Shown in pieces: positions 30,717 to 40,473 of a stretch of 64,000 bases of DNA. The number at the start of each line of letters is the position of its first letter. Position 1 is the first letter of the stretch. Where the stretch lies: NCBI RefSeq assembly GCF_014651955.1, contig NZ_BMXW01000002.1:248760-312759 (forward strand). The letters are read 5' to 3'. The notes beneath the pieces were generated by a model. The model had not been told where the DNA came from. It was given only the letters and a program-made list of their open reading frames with translations, and searched no databases. The stretch comes from Shewanella fodinae. GTDB taxonomy: Bacteria; Pseudomonadota; Gammaproteobacteria; Enterobacterales; Shewanellaceae. The position numbers and the translations under genes are program-made.

Positions 30717-31427
30717 ATGCAAGAAAATGCCAACGTCGATCCACAAGAAATTGCCAAATTTGAAAACATGGCTGCTGGTTGGTGGGATCCTCAAGGTGAA
30801 TTTAAACCACTGCATGAACTTAACCCACTACGACTGAATTACATCGACTTGAAAGCTGGAGGTATATTTCAGAAGCAGGTACTGGATGTTGGTTGTGGTG
30901 GTGGCATTCTTTCAGAAAGCATGGCCAAAATAGGGGCTAACGTCACTGGTCTTGATATGGGGCATGAACCTCTTGAAATAGCCAAGTTACATGCGCTGGA
31001 ATCCGCGGTTACCGTCAATTATCAACAACAGACCGCCGAAGAGCATGCCGCTAGCCATCACGCCTATTATGACGTGATAACCTGTATGGAAATGCTGGAG
31101 CATGTGCCTGAACCGCAATCCGTTATTAACGCCTGTTGCGCCATGGTAAAGCCACAAGGCTGGGTATTTTTCTCGACCATTAACCGTAATCTGATGTCTT
31201 GGGTGCAAACCATCGTTGGTGCCGAATATCTGTTGAAAATGTTACCCGTTGGCACCCATGTTCACAGTAAGTTTCTGCGCCCGTCTGAGCTGATAGCAAT
31301 GGTGGAGCATACCGACCTGCTCTGCCGTGATGCCGTAGGTATCAAGTACAATCCGCTTAACGGTATCTTTAGTTATACCCCAAGCGTGGAAGTGAATTAC
31401 ATGATTGCGTGCCAGCGGGTGGACTAA
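30717..31427 (+). CDS. ubiG: Ubiquinone biosynthesis O-methyltransferase UbiG
   Basis: SAM-dependent enzyme carrying out both O-methylations in ubiquinone synthesis. The 236-residue protein begins with the helix [18 protein letters not shown], has the SAM-binding [16 protein letters not shown] motif I, the later [13 protein letters not shown] motif, and the [20 protein letters not shown] tail typical of UbiG. The HAD phosphatase gene begins 4 bases after its stop, so the two form an operon. Confidence 0.97.
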   Translation: MQENANVDPQEIAKFENMAAGWWDPQGEFKPLHELNPLRLNYIDLKAGGIFQKQVLDVGCGGGILSESMAKIGANVTGLDMGHEPLEIAKLHALESAVTVNYQQQTAEEHAASHHAYYDVITCMEMLEHVPEPQSVINACCAMVKPQGWVFFSTINRNLMSWVQTIVGAEYLLKMLPVGTHVHSKFLRPSELIAMVEHTDLLCRDAVGIKYNPLNGIFSYTPSVEVNYMIACQRVD

Positions 31428-31431
31428 CATC

Positions 31432-32115
31432 ATGCGATCTAGCCCAGTGTCAGCATTACTGTTTGATCTTGATGGGACGTTAGTCGATACCGCGCCGGAT
31501 CTGATCGCGGCGGTACATGCCACATTGGCACAAAACGCCATAGAAAGCGCTGTTGATTATGCAGCGCTACGCGCTCAGGCATCGAACGGCTCACTGGCGA
31601 TGCTGAGAGCGGCGGTACCCCATGCAGATGAGCCACGACTGGAGTCACTCAGAGAGGTAATGTTACAACACTATCAACTTATTAATGGTACGGAGGCAAC
31701 CCTGTTTGATGGGCTTGCGGAGCTCTTATCCATTGCTAAGACATATAGTATTGCGATAGGCGTAGTCACCAATAAGCCGGCGATATTTACTAAACCGCTG
31801 TTATCAAGACTCGGATTGCTAGATCAACTGCAATCGGTCATCAGTGCTGACACCACCCGTTTTCGCAAACCACACCCAGCACCGATGTTGCTGGCAGCGC
31901 AGCAATTGCAAACCCACCCAGATAATATCTTGTACGTTGGTGATGCCGAGCGCGACATTATTGCCGCCAAAGCCGCCAATATGCCATCGGCGGCAGCGCT
32001 GTGGGGCTACATTAATACCAACGATAACCCGCAACTGTGGCATGCCGATATGATGCTGCAACACCCTACACACTTAACGGCAATTCTTACCGGAGACAGC
32101 GTAATAGATCGTTAA
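31432..32115 (+). CDS. HAD-family phosphatase, phosphoglycolate phosphatase / MupP type
   Basis: A 227-residue HAD hydrolase. Motif I LLFDLDGTLVDTAPDL supplies the nucleophile Asp and acid-base Asp. Motif II lies in GVVTNKPAIF, and motif III/IV in RFRKPHPAPML and YVGDAERDIIAA. In Pseudomonas the gene in this place after ubiG encodes MupP, which dephosphorylates N-acetylmuramic acid 6-phosphate in peptidoglycan recycling; other members act on phosphoglycolate. Both are open. I chose the ATG at 31432; an upstream in-frame ATG lies inside ubiG. Confidence 0.85.
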   Translation: MRSSPVSALLFDLDGTLVDTAPDLIAAVHATLAQNAIESAVDYAALRAQASNGSLAMLRAAVPHADEPRLESLREVMLQHYQLINGTEATLFDGLAELLSIAKTYSIAIGVVTNKPAIFTKPLLSRLGLLDQLQSVISADTTRFRKPHPAPMLLAAQQLQTHPDNILYVGDAERDIIAAKAANMPSAAALWGYINTNDNPQLWHADMMLQHPTHLTAILTGDSVIDR

Positions 32116-32281
32116 CGATCGCTGCATATTTTAGCAATCGCGCTGCTTAAATCTGATTGCTGGTATTTTAAACAAAAGTCGCAAATCCCTATATTGACGG
32201 CGTTTGTCGCATCTGTCAGGGAACGAATGGGGAGATATCCACAACATATGCCCCGAATCGTCACTTGCAAAACGTTGCTAG

Positions 32282-32297
32282 CCTCACTATCTTGTTA
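32282..32297 (+). promoter_or_regulatory. Candidate NrdR box 1 (degenerate)
   Basis: CCTCACTATCTTGTTA keeps the core of the NrdR consensus (acaCwAtATaTwGtgt) at 9 or more positions. It lies exactly 16 bases upstream of box 2, the usual tandem spacing. Confidence 0.6.
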
Positions 32298-32313
32298 CTC
32301 TGTAAATACAAAA

Positions 32314-32329
32314 ACACCACATATTGTGT
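32314..32329 (+). promoter_or_regulatory. Candidate NrdR box 2
   Basis: ACACCACATATTGTGT differs from the NrdR consensus at two positions. It lies 166 bases before the nrdA ATG. Box starts are 32 bases apart (three helical turns), as known for NrdR tandem sites. Confidence 0.78.
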
Positions 32330-32495
32330 GTAGGTAACAATCCTAGCCACTAGTCGCAATACCATAATGCGGCAGTGAAAGACTGCTCAGAATCTCTAAA
32401 TACAGCGTTCAGCAGTTGCCGATGGATTGTTGTACAAAGGACGTTTTGATGGTGTGCGCCATCGTCATTAATGATAAAACCAGGGCCTATCTTCA

Positions 32496-34781
32496 ATGAA
32501 TAGCAATATGACTGTCACCAAACGTAGTGGCGAAAGAGAGAATATTGATCTCGACAAGATCCATCGTGTGATCACTTGGGCCGCCGACGGTTTGGCTAAT
32601 GTGTCGGTATCCGAAGTTGAATTGCGAGCGCATCTGCAGTTTTACGATGGTATTCCTACCGAGATTATCCATGAAACCATCATTAAAGCCGCAGCAGATT
32701 TGATCTCGCCTGATGCCCCTGATTATCAATTCCTAGCAGCGCGTTTGGCCATCTTCCATTTACGCAAAAAGGCTTTCGGCCAGTTTGAACCACCCAAACT
32801 TGCAGAGCATGTCAGCAAGCTGGTGGAAATGGGCAAATATGACCGTCATATCCTAGAAGATTACAGTCTAGAAGAGCTGGATTTGATGGATAGCTATATC
32901 GACCATTGGCGCGATATGACCTTCTCTTATGCCGCAGTGAAACAGCTGGAAGGTAAATATCTGGTACAAAACCGGGTCACCCATGAAGTTTATGAAAGTG
33001 CTCAGTTTCTCTATATGCTGGTAGCCGCTTGCCTGTTTTCGGGTTATCCGCGTCACAATCGTCTGCAGTACATCAAAGATTTCTACGATGCGGTTTCCAC
33101 TTTTAAAATATCGCTGCCAACCCCCATTATGTCTGGCGTCCGTACCCCGACTCGCCAGTTCAGCTCCTGTGTGCTTATCGAATGTGGCGACAGCTTAGAT
33201 TCCATCAATGCCACCTCATCTGCCATTGTTAAATATGTCAGTCAGCGCGCAGGGATCGGTATTAATGCCGGCCGCATTCGCGCACTTGGCAGTCCAATCC
33301 GCGGTGGCGAAGCCTTCCACACTGGCTGCATTCCGTTCTTCAAACATTTCCAAACCGCGGTAAAATCCTGTTCTCAAGGAGGCGTACGGGGTGGTGCCGC
33401 GACCCTGTTCTATCCATTGTGGCACTTGGAAGTAGAATCACTGCTGGTGCTGAAAAACAACCGCGGTGTTGAAGACAACCGTATCCGCCATTTGGATTAC
33501 GGAGTCCAGATCAACAAGCTGATGTACCAGCGTTTGATCAAGGGTGAAAATATCACCTTGTTCAGCCCATCCGATGTTCCCGGTCTCTACGATGCATTCT
33601 TTGCTGATCAGGATGAATTTGAACGCTTGTATGTTAAATATGAGCAGGATGACACTATCCGTAAACGCTCTTTACGTGCGGTTGAGCTGTTCTCATTGAT
33701 GATGCAGGAGCGCGCCTCTACTGGCCGTATCTATATCCAGAACGTGGATCATTGCAACACCCATAGTCCCTTTGATCCACATGTAGCGCCGGTTCGGCAG
33801 TCAAATCTATGTCTGGAAATCGCGCTGCCAACTAAACCGTTGAATGATGTTAATGACGCTAACGGTGAAATCGCGCTGTGTACTTTATCAGCACTGAATC
33901 TTGGTGCTATCGAAAATCTTGAAGAGATGGAAAAGCTGGCGGATCTGGCGGTTCGCGCTCTTGATAACCTGCTGGATTATCAGGACTACCCTATTCCTGC
34001 TGCGCGCTCTGCCTCAATGAATCGGCGCACGCTGGGGATTGGCGTGATCAACTTCGCTAACTACTTGGCCAAACATGGTGTGAAATATTCTGATGGTAGT
34101 GCAAATGCCCTGACCCATCGTACCTTTGAAGCTTTCCAGTACTACTTGCTTAAGGCCTCTATGGTTTTAGCAAAAGAGAAAGGCGCTTGCCCTCTGTTTA
34201 ACGAAACCACCTATGCCCAGGGTATTCTGCCCGTTGATACCTATAAGCGTGATTTGGATAAAATTTGCAGTGAACCTTTGCATCTTGACTGGGAACAACT
34301 GCGGGCTGACATCAAGCAATATGGCTTGCGTAACTCTACATTGTCGGCGCTGATGCCCTCTGAAACCTCATCGCAGATCTCCAATGCCACCAATGGCATT
34401 GAACCTCCTCGCGGTTTGATCAGCGTTAAGGCCAGTAAAGACGGTCAATTGAAGCAAGTGGTACCGGATTACGAAAAGCTCAAACATAAATACGAGTTGT
34501 TATGGCAGATGCCTAGCAATGATGGCTATCTGCAACTGGTGGGCATCATGCAGAAATTTATCGATCAGTCTATCTCGGCTAATACCAACTACGATCCGTC
34601 AAAATATGATAGTGGCAAAGTGCCAATGCAAACCTTACTCAAAGATTTGCTGACCGCCTACAAACTTGGGGTAAAAACCCTGTACTATCACAATACCCGT
34701 GATGGTGCTTCTGATCGGCACGATGACCTCAGTGTTGAAAAAGAAGATGACGGCTGCGCCGGTGGTGCTTGTAAGATTTAA
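32496..34781 (+). CDS. nrdA: Ribonucleoside-diphosphate reductase class Ia, alpha subunit
   Basis: Reduces ribonucleoside diphosphates to deoxy forms in aerobic growth. The 761-residue protein has an N-terminal ATP-cone (TVTKRSGERENIDLDKIHRV), which senses ATP/dATP. The substrate-site cysteine pair lies in TPTRQFSSCVLIECGD and the thiyl Cys in NLCLEIALPTKP. The C-terminal swinging pair ends the protein as GCAGGACKI. NrdR sites upstream suggest repression when dATP is high. Confidence 0.97.
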   Translation: MNSNMTVTKRSGERENIDLDKIHRVITWAADGLANVSVSEVELRAHLQFYDGIPTEIIHETIIKAAADLISPDAPDYQFLAARLAIFHLRKKAFGQFEPPKLAEHVSKLVEMGKYDRHILEDYSLEELDLMDSYIDHWRDMTFSYAAVKQLEGKYLVQNRVTHEVYESAQFLYMLVAACLFSGYPRHNRLQYIKDFYDAVSTFKISLPTPIMSGVRTPTRQFSSCVLIECGDSLDSINATSSAIVKYVSQRAGIGINAGRIRALGSPIRGGEAFHTGCIPFFKHFQTAVKSCSQGGVRGGAATLFYPLWHLEVESLLVLKNNRGVEDNRIRHLDYGVQINKLMYQRLIKGENITLFSPSDVPGLYDAFFADQDEFERLYVKYEQDDTIRKRSLRAVELFSLMMQERASTGRIYIQNVDHCNTHSPFDPHVAPVRQSNLCLEIALPTKPLNDVNDANGEIALCTLSALNLGAIENLEEMEKLADLAVRALDNLLDYQDYPIPAARSASMNRRTLGIGVINFANYLAKHGVKYSDGSANALTHRTFEAFQYYLLKASMVLAKEKGACPLFNETTYAQGILPVDTYKRDLDKICSEPLHLDWEQLRADIKQYGLRNSTLSALMPSETSSQISNATNGIEPPRGLISVKASKDGQLKQVVPDYEKLKHKYELLWQMPSNDGYLQLVGIMQKFIDQSISANTNYDPSKYDSGKVPMQTLLKDLLTAYKLGVKTLYYHNTRDGASDRHDDLSVEKEDDGCAGGACKI

Positions 34782-34789
34782 GGTGAATC

Positions 34790-34812
34790 GGGGCCTGTCG
34801 GCCCCTTTGTTT
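34790..34812 (+). terminator. Hairpin between nrdA and nrdB
   Basis: GGGGCC pairs with GGCCCC around TGTC, followed by TTTGTTT. It may attenuate nrdB or protect the nrdA 3' end; nrdB starts 45 bases after nrdA. Confidence 0.5.
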
Positions 34813-34825
34813 GGACGAATGAAAC

Positions 34826-35956
34826 ATGGCTTATTCAATTTTCTGTCAAACACCCAATGATGCCACCCGTGAACCGATGTTTTTCGGTCAGGCGGTAAAC
34901 GTGGCTCGTTATGACCAACAAAAATACGAACTGTTTGAAAAACTGATTGAAAAACAGCTGTCGTTCTTCTGGCGCCCAGAAGAAGTGGATGTCTCTCGCG
35001 ATAAGATTGATTTTGCGCAATTGCCGGAGCATGAAAAGCACATTTTTCTGTCTAACCTGAAGTACCAGACGCTGCTGGACTCTATTCAAGGCCGTTCACC
35101 TAACGTGGCATTTCTGCCGCTGGTGTCATTGCCAGAGCTAGAAACTTGGATTGAAACCTGGTCTTTTTCAGAGACGATTCACAGCCGTTCTTACACCCAC
35201 ATTATTCGCAACATTGTGAATGATCCTTCCGTTGTGTTTGAAGACATTGTGGTGAATCAGGAAATTCTCAAGCGAGCGACTGACATTGCAGACTATTATG
35301 ACCACCTGATCCAACTGACCCAAGTGTATCATCTGCATGGTGAAGGCGTGTTTACCATCGCCGGTAAGCAACTTTCTGTGACCAGTCGTGACATTAAAAA
35401 AGCCCTGTATTTGTGCATGATGTCTGTCAATGCGCTGGAAGCAATTCGTTTCTATGTCAGCTTTGCCTGTTCGTTTGCCTTTGCTGAGCGCAAGCTCATG
35501 GAGGGTAATGCCAAGATTATCCGCTTGATCGCTCGTGATGAAGCGCTGCACCTTAATGGTACCCAACACATCATCAATCTGATGCAAGCTGGGCGCGATG
35601 ATGCAGAGATGGGGGAAATTGCCAAAGAATGCCATCAGCAAGCATATGAGCTATTTCTGCGAGCGGCTGAACAGGAAAAAGACTGGGCCAAGTATCTCTT
35701 TAAAGACGGCTCGATGATTGGGCTTAATGAAACCATCCTCATCCAATATGTGGAATATATTACCAATCAGCGGATGAAAGCCGTCAACCTGCCGTTACCT
35801 TATCCAGAGCGCAGCAATCCATTGCCGTGGATGAAAAACTGGCTAGAAAGTGACGCTGTTCAAGTCGCGCCACAGGAAGTGGAAGTGTCCTCTTATCTGG
35901 TAGGACAGATTGATTCAGCCGTGGATGAAAATGAGTTCTCAGACTTTGATCTTTAA
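34826..35956 (+). CDS. nrdB: Ribonucleoside-diphosphate reductase class Ia, beta subunit
   Basis: Radical-generating subunit with the diiron-tyrosyl cofactor. The 376-residue protein has metal ligands in [17 protein letters not shown], in [15 protein letters not shown] (Glu-x2-His and the radical Tyr four residues later), and in [15 protein letters not shown]. Its C-terminal acidic tail ([10 protein letters not shown]) is the NrdA-docking peptide. The ferredoxin gene overlaps its last codons. Confidence 0.97.
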   Translation: MAYSIFCQTPNDATREPMFFGQAVNVARYDQQKYELFEKLIEKQLSFFWRPEEVDVSRDKIDFAQLPEHEKHIFLSNLKYQTLLDSIQGRSPNVAFLPLVSLPELETWIETWSFSETIHSRSYTHIIRNIVNDPSVVFEDIVVNQEILKRATDIADYYDHLIQLTQVYHLHGEGVFTIAGKQLSVTSRDIKKALYLCMMSVNALEAIRFYVSFACSFAFAERKLMEGNAKIIRLIARDEALHLNGTQHIINLMQAGRDDAEMGEIAKECHQQAYELFLRAAEQEKDWAKYLFKDGSMIGLNETILIQYVEYITNQRMKAVNLPLPYPERSNPLPWMKNWLESDAVQVAPQEVEVSSYLVGQIDSAVDENEFSDFDL

Positions 35957-36266
35957 AAAGCGACCAATAGTGTTGCTGCAAGGCGAACCGCTGTTGCTGT
36001 GGAACTGGCAGCAACAGTCACAGACGTTGCTGCAGGTATTGGAAGCTAAAAAAGTCAGAATATTCTCTGAGTGTCGCAGTGGTTACTGTGGTTGCTGTCG
36101 GACTAAGATCCGTAGCGGTTCAGTGCGTTACCTTATCGAACCGCTAGCGGAACTGGCACCAGACGAGTGTTTGCCCTGTTGCTGTGTGCCAAATGACGAT
36201 CTGGATCTTGAATTGTCCTGCAACGGCGCAGAAATGCCCTTGCTGAGAGAAAAACGGCACGCTTAA
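35931..36266 (+). CDS. yfaE: 2Fe-2S ferredoxin YfaE for diiron-tyrosyl cofactor maintenance
   Basis: Plant-type 2Fe-2S ferredoxin of 111 residues. The cluster motif is [11 protein letters not shown] (Cys-x4-Cys-x2-Cys), and the fourth ligand is in DECLPCC. E. coli YfaE reduces the NrdB diiron site to restore the radical. I chose the ATG at 35931 (MSSQTLIF), which overlaps nrdB by 26 bases; an in-frame ATG at 35910 is also open. Position right after nrdB supports the assignment. Confidence 0.9.
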   Translation: MSSQTLIFKKRPIVLLQGEPLLLWNWQQQSQTLLQVLEAKKVRIFSECRSGYCGCCRTKIRSGSVRYLIEPLAELAPDECLPCCCVPNDDLDLELSCNGAEMPLLREKRHA

Positions 36267-36269
36267 AGC

Positions 36270-36307
36270 CAGCAGTAGGGTCTTCCTTGAGGAAGACCCT
36301 ACTGCTG
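36270..36307. terminator. Perfect 17-base inverted repeat between yfaE and fadH
   Basis: CAGCAGTAGGGTCTTCC is followed by loop TTGA and its exact reverse complement. There is no T-run on the plus strand. It probably ends or protects the convergent transcripts; it is unusually long and perfect. Confidence 0.65.
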
Positions 36308-36323
36308 CGAAGGTTTCCGTTAT

Positions 36324-38345
36324 CTAGATCCGCATTGCCAACTCGGCACCATCGCGGATCGCCCGTTTGGCATCCAGTTCTGCCGCGAGTTTAGCCCCAC
36401 CGATGATGTGCAGCGGTTTACCCAGTTGTTGCAATTCAGGCAGCAGTGCCAGATTTGATTCTTGCCCCGCACAGACCACTACAGTATCAACCGGCAGCAC
36501 TCGTTCTTTCCCCTCAACCACAATGTGCAAGCCTTCATCATCAAAACGCTGGTAACTCACCCCTGACAGCGTTTCTACCCCATGCAGCTTAAGCATGGCC
36601 CGATGGATCCAACCAGTAGTCTTTCCCAGTGTTTTGCCCGGAGTCCCTGGTTTACGCTGCAACAACCACAACTGCCGTGGTGGAGCTTCTCTTGCCTTTT
36701 CCGTTAACAGCCCCCCCCGCTGCTGATAGGCGGTGTCTATTCCCCAACGCTGATACCATCTGGCGGGATTTAGCGTGGCCGACTTGGCTTCACCTAAAAA
36801 CTGTGCCACATCAAAGCCAATACCACCGGCGCCAATAATGGCCACCTTGCTACCGGCACGGGCTTCTCCACGTAATAGCTGCTGATAACTGATCACGTTA
36901 GGGCTATCAAATCCTGGTAGCTGCAGCTGTCTGGGAATGACGCCAGCAGCGAGTACCAGTTCATCAAAATCATGCTGTGCCAACAACGCTGCCGTAACCG
37001 GTGTATTCAATTTAAGCTCGACCTGCAGATGCGCGAATTGGTAACGAAAGTAACGTAGGGTTTCACTAAATTCCTCTTTACCAGGGATCTCTTTTGCCAG
37101 ATTAAATTGGCCGCCAATTTCATTACGGGCTTCAAAAAGTGTGACTTGGTGCCCACGCTGCGCTGCATACACGGCAAACGCCATTCCCGCAGGACCGGCG
37201 CCGACAACCGCCAGTTTTTTCGGCGTATAAGCTTTTATAAAATTCAATTCTTTTTCATATGCAGCGCGAGGGTTCACCAAACAAGTGGCGCGCTGCAATT
37301 TGAATGTGTGATCAAGACAAGCTTGATTACAGCCAATACAGGTATTAATCGCCTCATCCTGCATTGCTGCTGCCTTGTTAACAAACTCAGGATCTGCGAG
37401 CAATGGCCGCGCCATTGATACCATATCGGCTTGACCGCTGTCTAAAATCTGTTCAATAACCGCGGGCATATTGATACGGTTAGTGGCGATCAACGGAATT
37501 GACACCTCTTGTCGCAATTTAGCGGTAACCCAACTGAATGCGGCCCGAGGTACGCTAGTGGCAATGGTTGGAATACGGGCTTCATGCCAACCAATGCCGG
37601 TATTGATCAATGTCACTCCCGCCATTTCCAACCGCTTTGCGAGTAATACCACCTCTTCCCAGCTAGAGCCTTGCTCAACCAAATCCAACATGGATAAGCG
37701 AAAGATCACGATAAAATCGCTACCAACGCGGCGGCGAACCTCCTCAACGATATCGATTGCAATGCGACTGCGATTATCAAAGCTGCCGCCATATTCGTCC
37801 GTGCGGTGGTTGGTGCGACTGCAGATGAACTGATTGATTAGATAGCCTTCTGAACCCATGATTTCCACACCATCATATCCGGCCTTTTGCGCTAATCTGG
37901 CGCTACTGCCGAAATCTCGGATAGTCTTGCGCACTTGCCGGGCGGACATGGCCTTGGGGGTAAAGGGGGTGATGGGGGATTTCAGTTTGGAAGGTGCAAC
38001 GGAAAATGGATGATAAGCATAGCGCCCAGCATGCAGTAGCTGCATACAGATTTTACTGCCAGTATCATGGACGGCCCGCGTGACTATCCGGTGTTTACCC
38101 ACTTGCCAAGGGAAACTCAGCTGTGTGGCATTGGGGGTGAGCCGCCCGCGAAAGTTGGGTGAAATGCCGCCGGTGACAATCAAACCAACGCCGCCTAGCG
38201 CCCGCTCACGATAAAAAGCGGCCAGTTTGTCAAAGCCGCCTTTCTCCTCCTCCAGTCCGGTATGCATTGACCCCATGACTACCCGATTTTTCAAGCGAGT
38301 AAACCCAAGATCCAATGGTTCCAGCATCCGCCTTTGCACCGCCAT
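36324..38345 (-). CDS. fadH: 2,4-dienoyl-CoA reductase (NADPH), FMN/FAD/4Fe-4S
   Basis: Auxiliary beta-oxidation enzyme for unsaturated fatty acids. The 673-residue protein has an N-terminal old-yellow-enzyme TIM barrel (residues 1-340), a 4Fe-4S site CIGCNQACLDHTF...C (Cys-x2-Cys-x3-Cys-x11-Cys) at about 335-355, and C-terminal FAD/NADPH domains with VVGAGPAGMAFA and VAIIGAGGIGFDVA. Length matches E. coli FadH (672). Stands alone, convergent with yfaE and divergent from sppA. Confidence 0.95.
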   Translation of the reverse strand: MAVQRRMLEPLDLGFTRLKNRVVMGSMHTGLEEEKGGFDKLAAFYRERALGGVGLIVTGGISPNFRGRLTPNATQLSFPWQVGKHRIVTRAVHDTGSKICMQLLHAGRYAYHPFSVAPSKLKSPITPFTPKAMSARQVRKTIRDFGSSARLAQKAGYDGVEIMGSEGYLINQFICSRTNHRTDEYGGSFDNRSRIAIDIVEEVRRRVGSDFIVIFRLSMLDLVEQGSSWEEVVLLAKRLEMAGVTLINTGIGWHEARIPTIATSVPRAAFSWVTAKLRQEVSIPLIATNRINMPAVIEQILDSGQADMVSMARPLLADPEFVNKAAAMQDEAINTCIGCNQACLDHTFKLQRATCLVNPRAAYEKELNFIKAYTPKKLAVVGAGPAGMAFAVYAAQRGHQVTLFEARNEIGGQFNLAKEIPGKEEFSETLRYFRYQFAHLQVELKLNTPVTAALLAQHDFDELVLAAGVIPRQLQLPGFDSPNVISYQQLLRGEARAGSKVAIIGAGGIGFDVAQFLGEAKSATLNPARWYQRWGIDTAYQQRGGLLTEKAREAPPRQLWLLQRKPGTPGKTLGKTTGWIHRAMLKLHGVETLSGVSYQRFDDEGLHIVVEGKERVLPVDTVVVCAGQESNLALLPELQQLGKPLHIIGGAKLAAELDAKRAIRDGAELAMRI

Positions 38346-38524
38346 TCAAATACCCTATTTAAACGTGTGTTTTAATCCAGCATAACCCGAGCCTGACTCA
38401 AGCTCAAGCGGCCATTATCGTCATGTTTTAACTAGGTGGATGTATAAGATCATTTACAAATGTATTTCGCTCAAGGGCCAAAATTCGGTTAGCATTGCCC
38501 TACTCGAAGGAATAAGGAAAGGTT

Positions 38525-40378
38525 ATGTCCGCGAAACCTCTGACAACCAAAAATACGTTGATATTGATATGGAATGTCATCAATTTTATTCGTAAGTTGG
38601 TGCTGAACTTAGTGTTCTTCCCACTGTTTTTTTTGTTACTGATCGCGTTCGTGGTAGCGTTGTTCAGTAATGACGAAGTCAAGGTAGATGATGGTTCGGC
38701 GCTGGTACTCAATCTGGCAGGCCGTCTGGTCGATCAGAAACAAGAGATTGACCCGCTAGATGCGCTGATGAAACAGCGTCAAGACCGCGATGCCAATGGT
38801 GAGTTGTTGCTCAATGATGTGCTTTATACTATCGACAGTGCCGCCAACGATAAACGCATCAAAGCGCTGGTATTGGATCTGGCGGATCTGGCTCCCGGTG
38901 GAATTACTAAACTTCAAACCGTAGGCCGTCATCTTGAAGACTTTAAGAAAAGTGGTAAGCCGATTATCGCTATTGGCAATTATTACAATCAGTACCAATA
39001 TCTGCTTGCTACTTATGCCGATACCATTTACCTGAATCCGCAAGGTATGGTTACTGTTGAAGGCCTCAGCAGTTATCGCCAGTTCTACAAGTCGGCACTG
39101 GATAAACTCAAAGTTAACACCCACGTATTCCGGGTTGGGACTTACAAATCCGCAGTGGAACCTTTTATTCGTGATGATATGTCGGATGCCGCCAAAGAAG
39201 CCAACAGTGCCTTGTTAAGTGATATCTGGAATATTTACACGACCACCGCCGCCAAGAATCGTGGCGTTAAGCCTGCAGATTTTGGCCTTGATTCTGCCCA
39301 TTACCTGCAGGCGCTCAATGCCGCTGATGGCCAGTCAGCGGTAATGGCAGTTAACATGAAATGGGTTGATAAGCTGGCAACCGATGATGAGTTCCGTCAG
39401 GCCATGATTAAGTTGGTTGGCAAAGCCAGCAAGGGACATAGCTTTAAACAGGTCGACTATTACGATTATGCCACCTTAGTTGCACCGCAACCCACCATCA
39501 TTCCTCATGATGGCATCGGTATTGTTGTGGCTAAGGGCAATATTCTTAATGGTAACCAACCTACGGGTACCATTGGGGGTGACAGTACCTCTGCATTGCT
39601 GCGCAAAGCCCGCTTTGATGACAAGATTAAAGCTGTGGTATTACGGGTCGACAGCCCTGGCGGCAGTGCTTTTGCGTCAGAACAGATCCGTCAGGAAGTG
39701 CTGGCGCTGAAAGCCGCGGGTAAACCGGTGGTGGTAAGTATGAGCAGTCTGGCAGCTTCTGGCGGTTACTGGATTTCTGCCAGTGCTGACTATATCTATG
39801 CTAACCCGGCTACCTTAACGGGTTCTATCGGCATTTTTGGCATGCTTACCACATTTGAGGATTCGCTAGCGGCACTGGGAGTCCATACCGACGGCGTCGC
39901 CACGTCTGAGTGGGCCAGTCTGTCGGTGACCCGCCCCTTGTCGGATGGTGTTAAAGCGGTGATCCAGCGCCATATCGAGCGTGGCTATTTGGATTTTATC
40001 TCGCTGGTAGCAAAAGAGCGCCATATGACCCTGGAACAGGTCGATAAAATCGCGCAGGGCCGTGTTTGGTCTGGCGTTAAAGCCAAAGAGTTGGGTTTGG
40101 TAGATGACCTAGGCGATGAAGATGCCGCGATTGCCAAAGCCGCAGAATTAGCCGGATTATCCAATTATGATACCCGGGTAATTGAAAAAGAATTGACGCC
40201 AGAACAGCTCTTTATGCAGAAGTTACTATCCAATGTTGCCGCTTGGGTACCGAACGGAATTGCACACAGTAGTGCTGCACAGCAGTTGCTTGGACAGCTG
40301 ACCTCTATTGCTGAGGAATTCGCGGCGTTTGACGATCCTAATAACGTGTACCTCTACTGCGATAGTTGCAGTTATTGA
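38525..40378 (+). CDS. sppA: Signal peptide peptidase SppA, 67-kDa type
   Basis: Inner-membrane serine protease that degrades cleaved signal peptides. The 617-residue protein has an N-terminal membrane anchor (FFPLFFLLLIAFVVALF). It has two tandem S49 domains; the catalytic Lys208 is in RVGTYKSAVEPF and the Ser412 nucleophile in SSLAASGGYWIS, a dyad split across the halves as in E. coli SppA. AAGGAAAGG precedes the ATG. A strong terminator follows, then ansA, the same order as E. coli. Confidence 0.96.
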   Translation: MSAKPLTTKNTLILIWNVINFIRKLVLNLVFFPLFFLLLIAFVVALFSNDEVKVDDGSALVLNLAGRLVDQKQEIDPLDALMKQRQDRDANGELLLNDVLYTIDSAANDKRIKALVLDLADLAPGGITKLQTVGRHLEDFKKSGKPIIAIGNYYNQYQYLLATYADTIYLNPQGMVTVEGLSSYRQFYKSALDKLKVNTHVFRVGTYKSAVEPFIRDDMSDAAKEANSALLSDIWNIYTTTAAKNRGVKPADFGLDSAHYLQALNAADGQSAVMAVNMKWVDKLATDDEFRQAMIKLVGKASKGHSFKQVDYYDYATLVAPQPTIIPHDGIGIVVAKGNILNGNQPTGTIGGDSTSALLRKARFDDKIKAVVLRVDSPGGSAFASEQIRQEVLALKAAGKPVVVSMSSLAASGGYWISASADYIYANPATLTGSIGIFGMLTTFEDSLAALGVHTDGVATSEWASLSVTRPLSDGVKAVIQRHIERGYLDFISLVAKERHMTLEQVDKIAQGRVWSGVKAKELGLVDDLGDEDAAIAKAAELAGLSNYDTRVIEKELTPEQLFMQKLLSNVAAWVPNGIAHSSAAQQLLGQLTSIAEEFAAFDDPNNVYLYCDSCSY

Positions 40379-40390
40379 AAAAACTTCAAT

Positions 40391-40421
40391 AAGGCCCGGT
40401 TATCCGGGCTTTATTTTTTTT
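40391..40421 (+). terminator. Intrinsic terminator of sppA
   Basis: AAGGCCCGG pairs with CCGGGCTTT (one wobble) around TTAT, followed by a nine-T run. Confidence 0.9.
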
Positions 40422-40473
40422 TATTGATATAATTTGCTTCTCATTTTTAACGTACCCTCAATCGCTGTCTCCG

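Larger units (their letters stand above)
32116..32495. other. 380-base regulatory region upstream of nrdA
   Basis: A long leader and promoter region. It contains the two candidate NrdR boxes listed separately. No ORF or RNA gene was recognised in the remainder. Confidence 0.6.
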
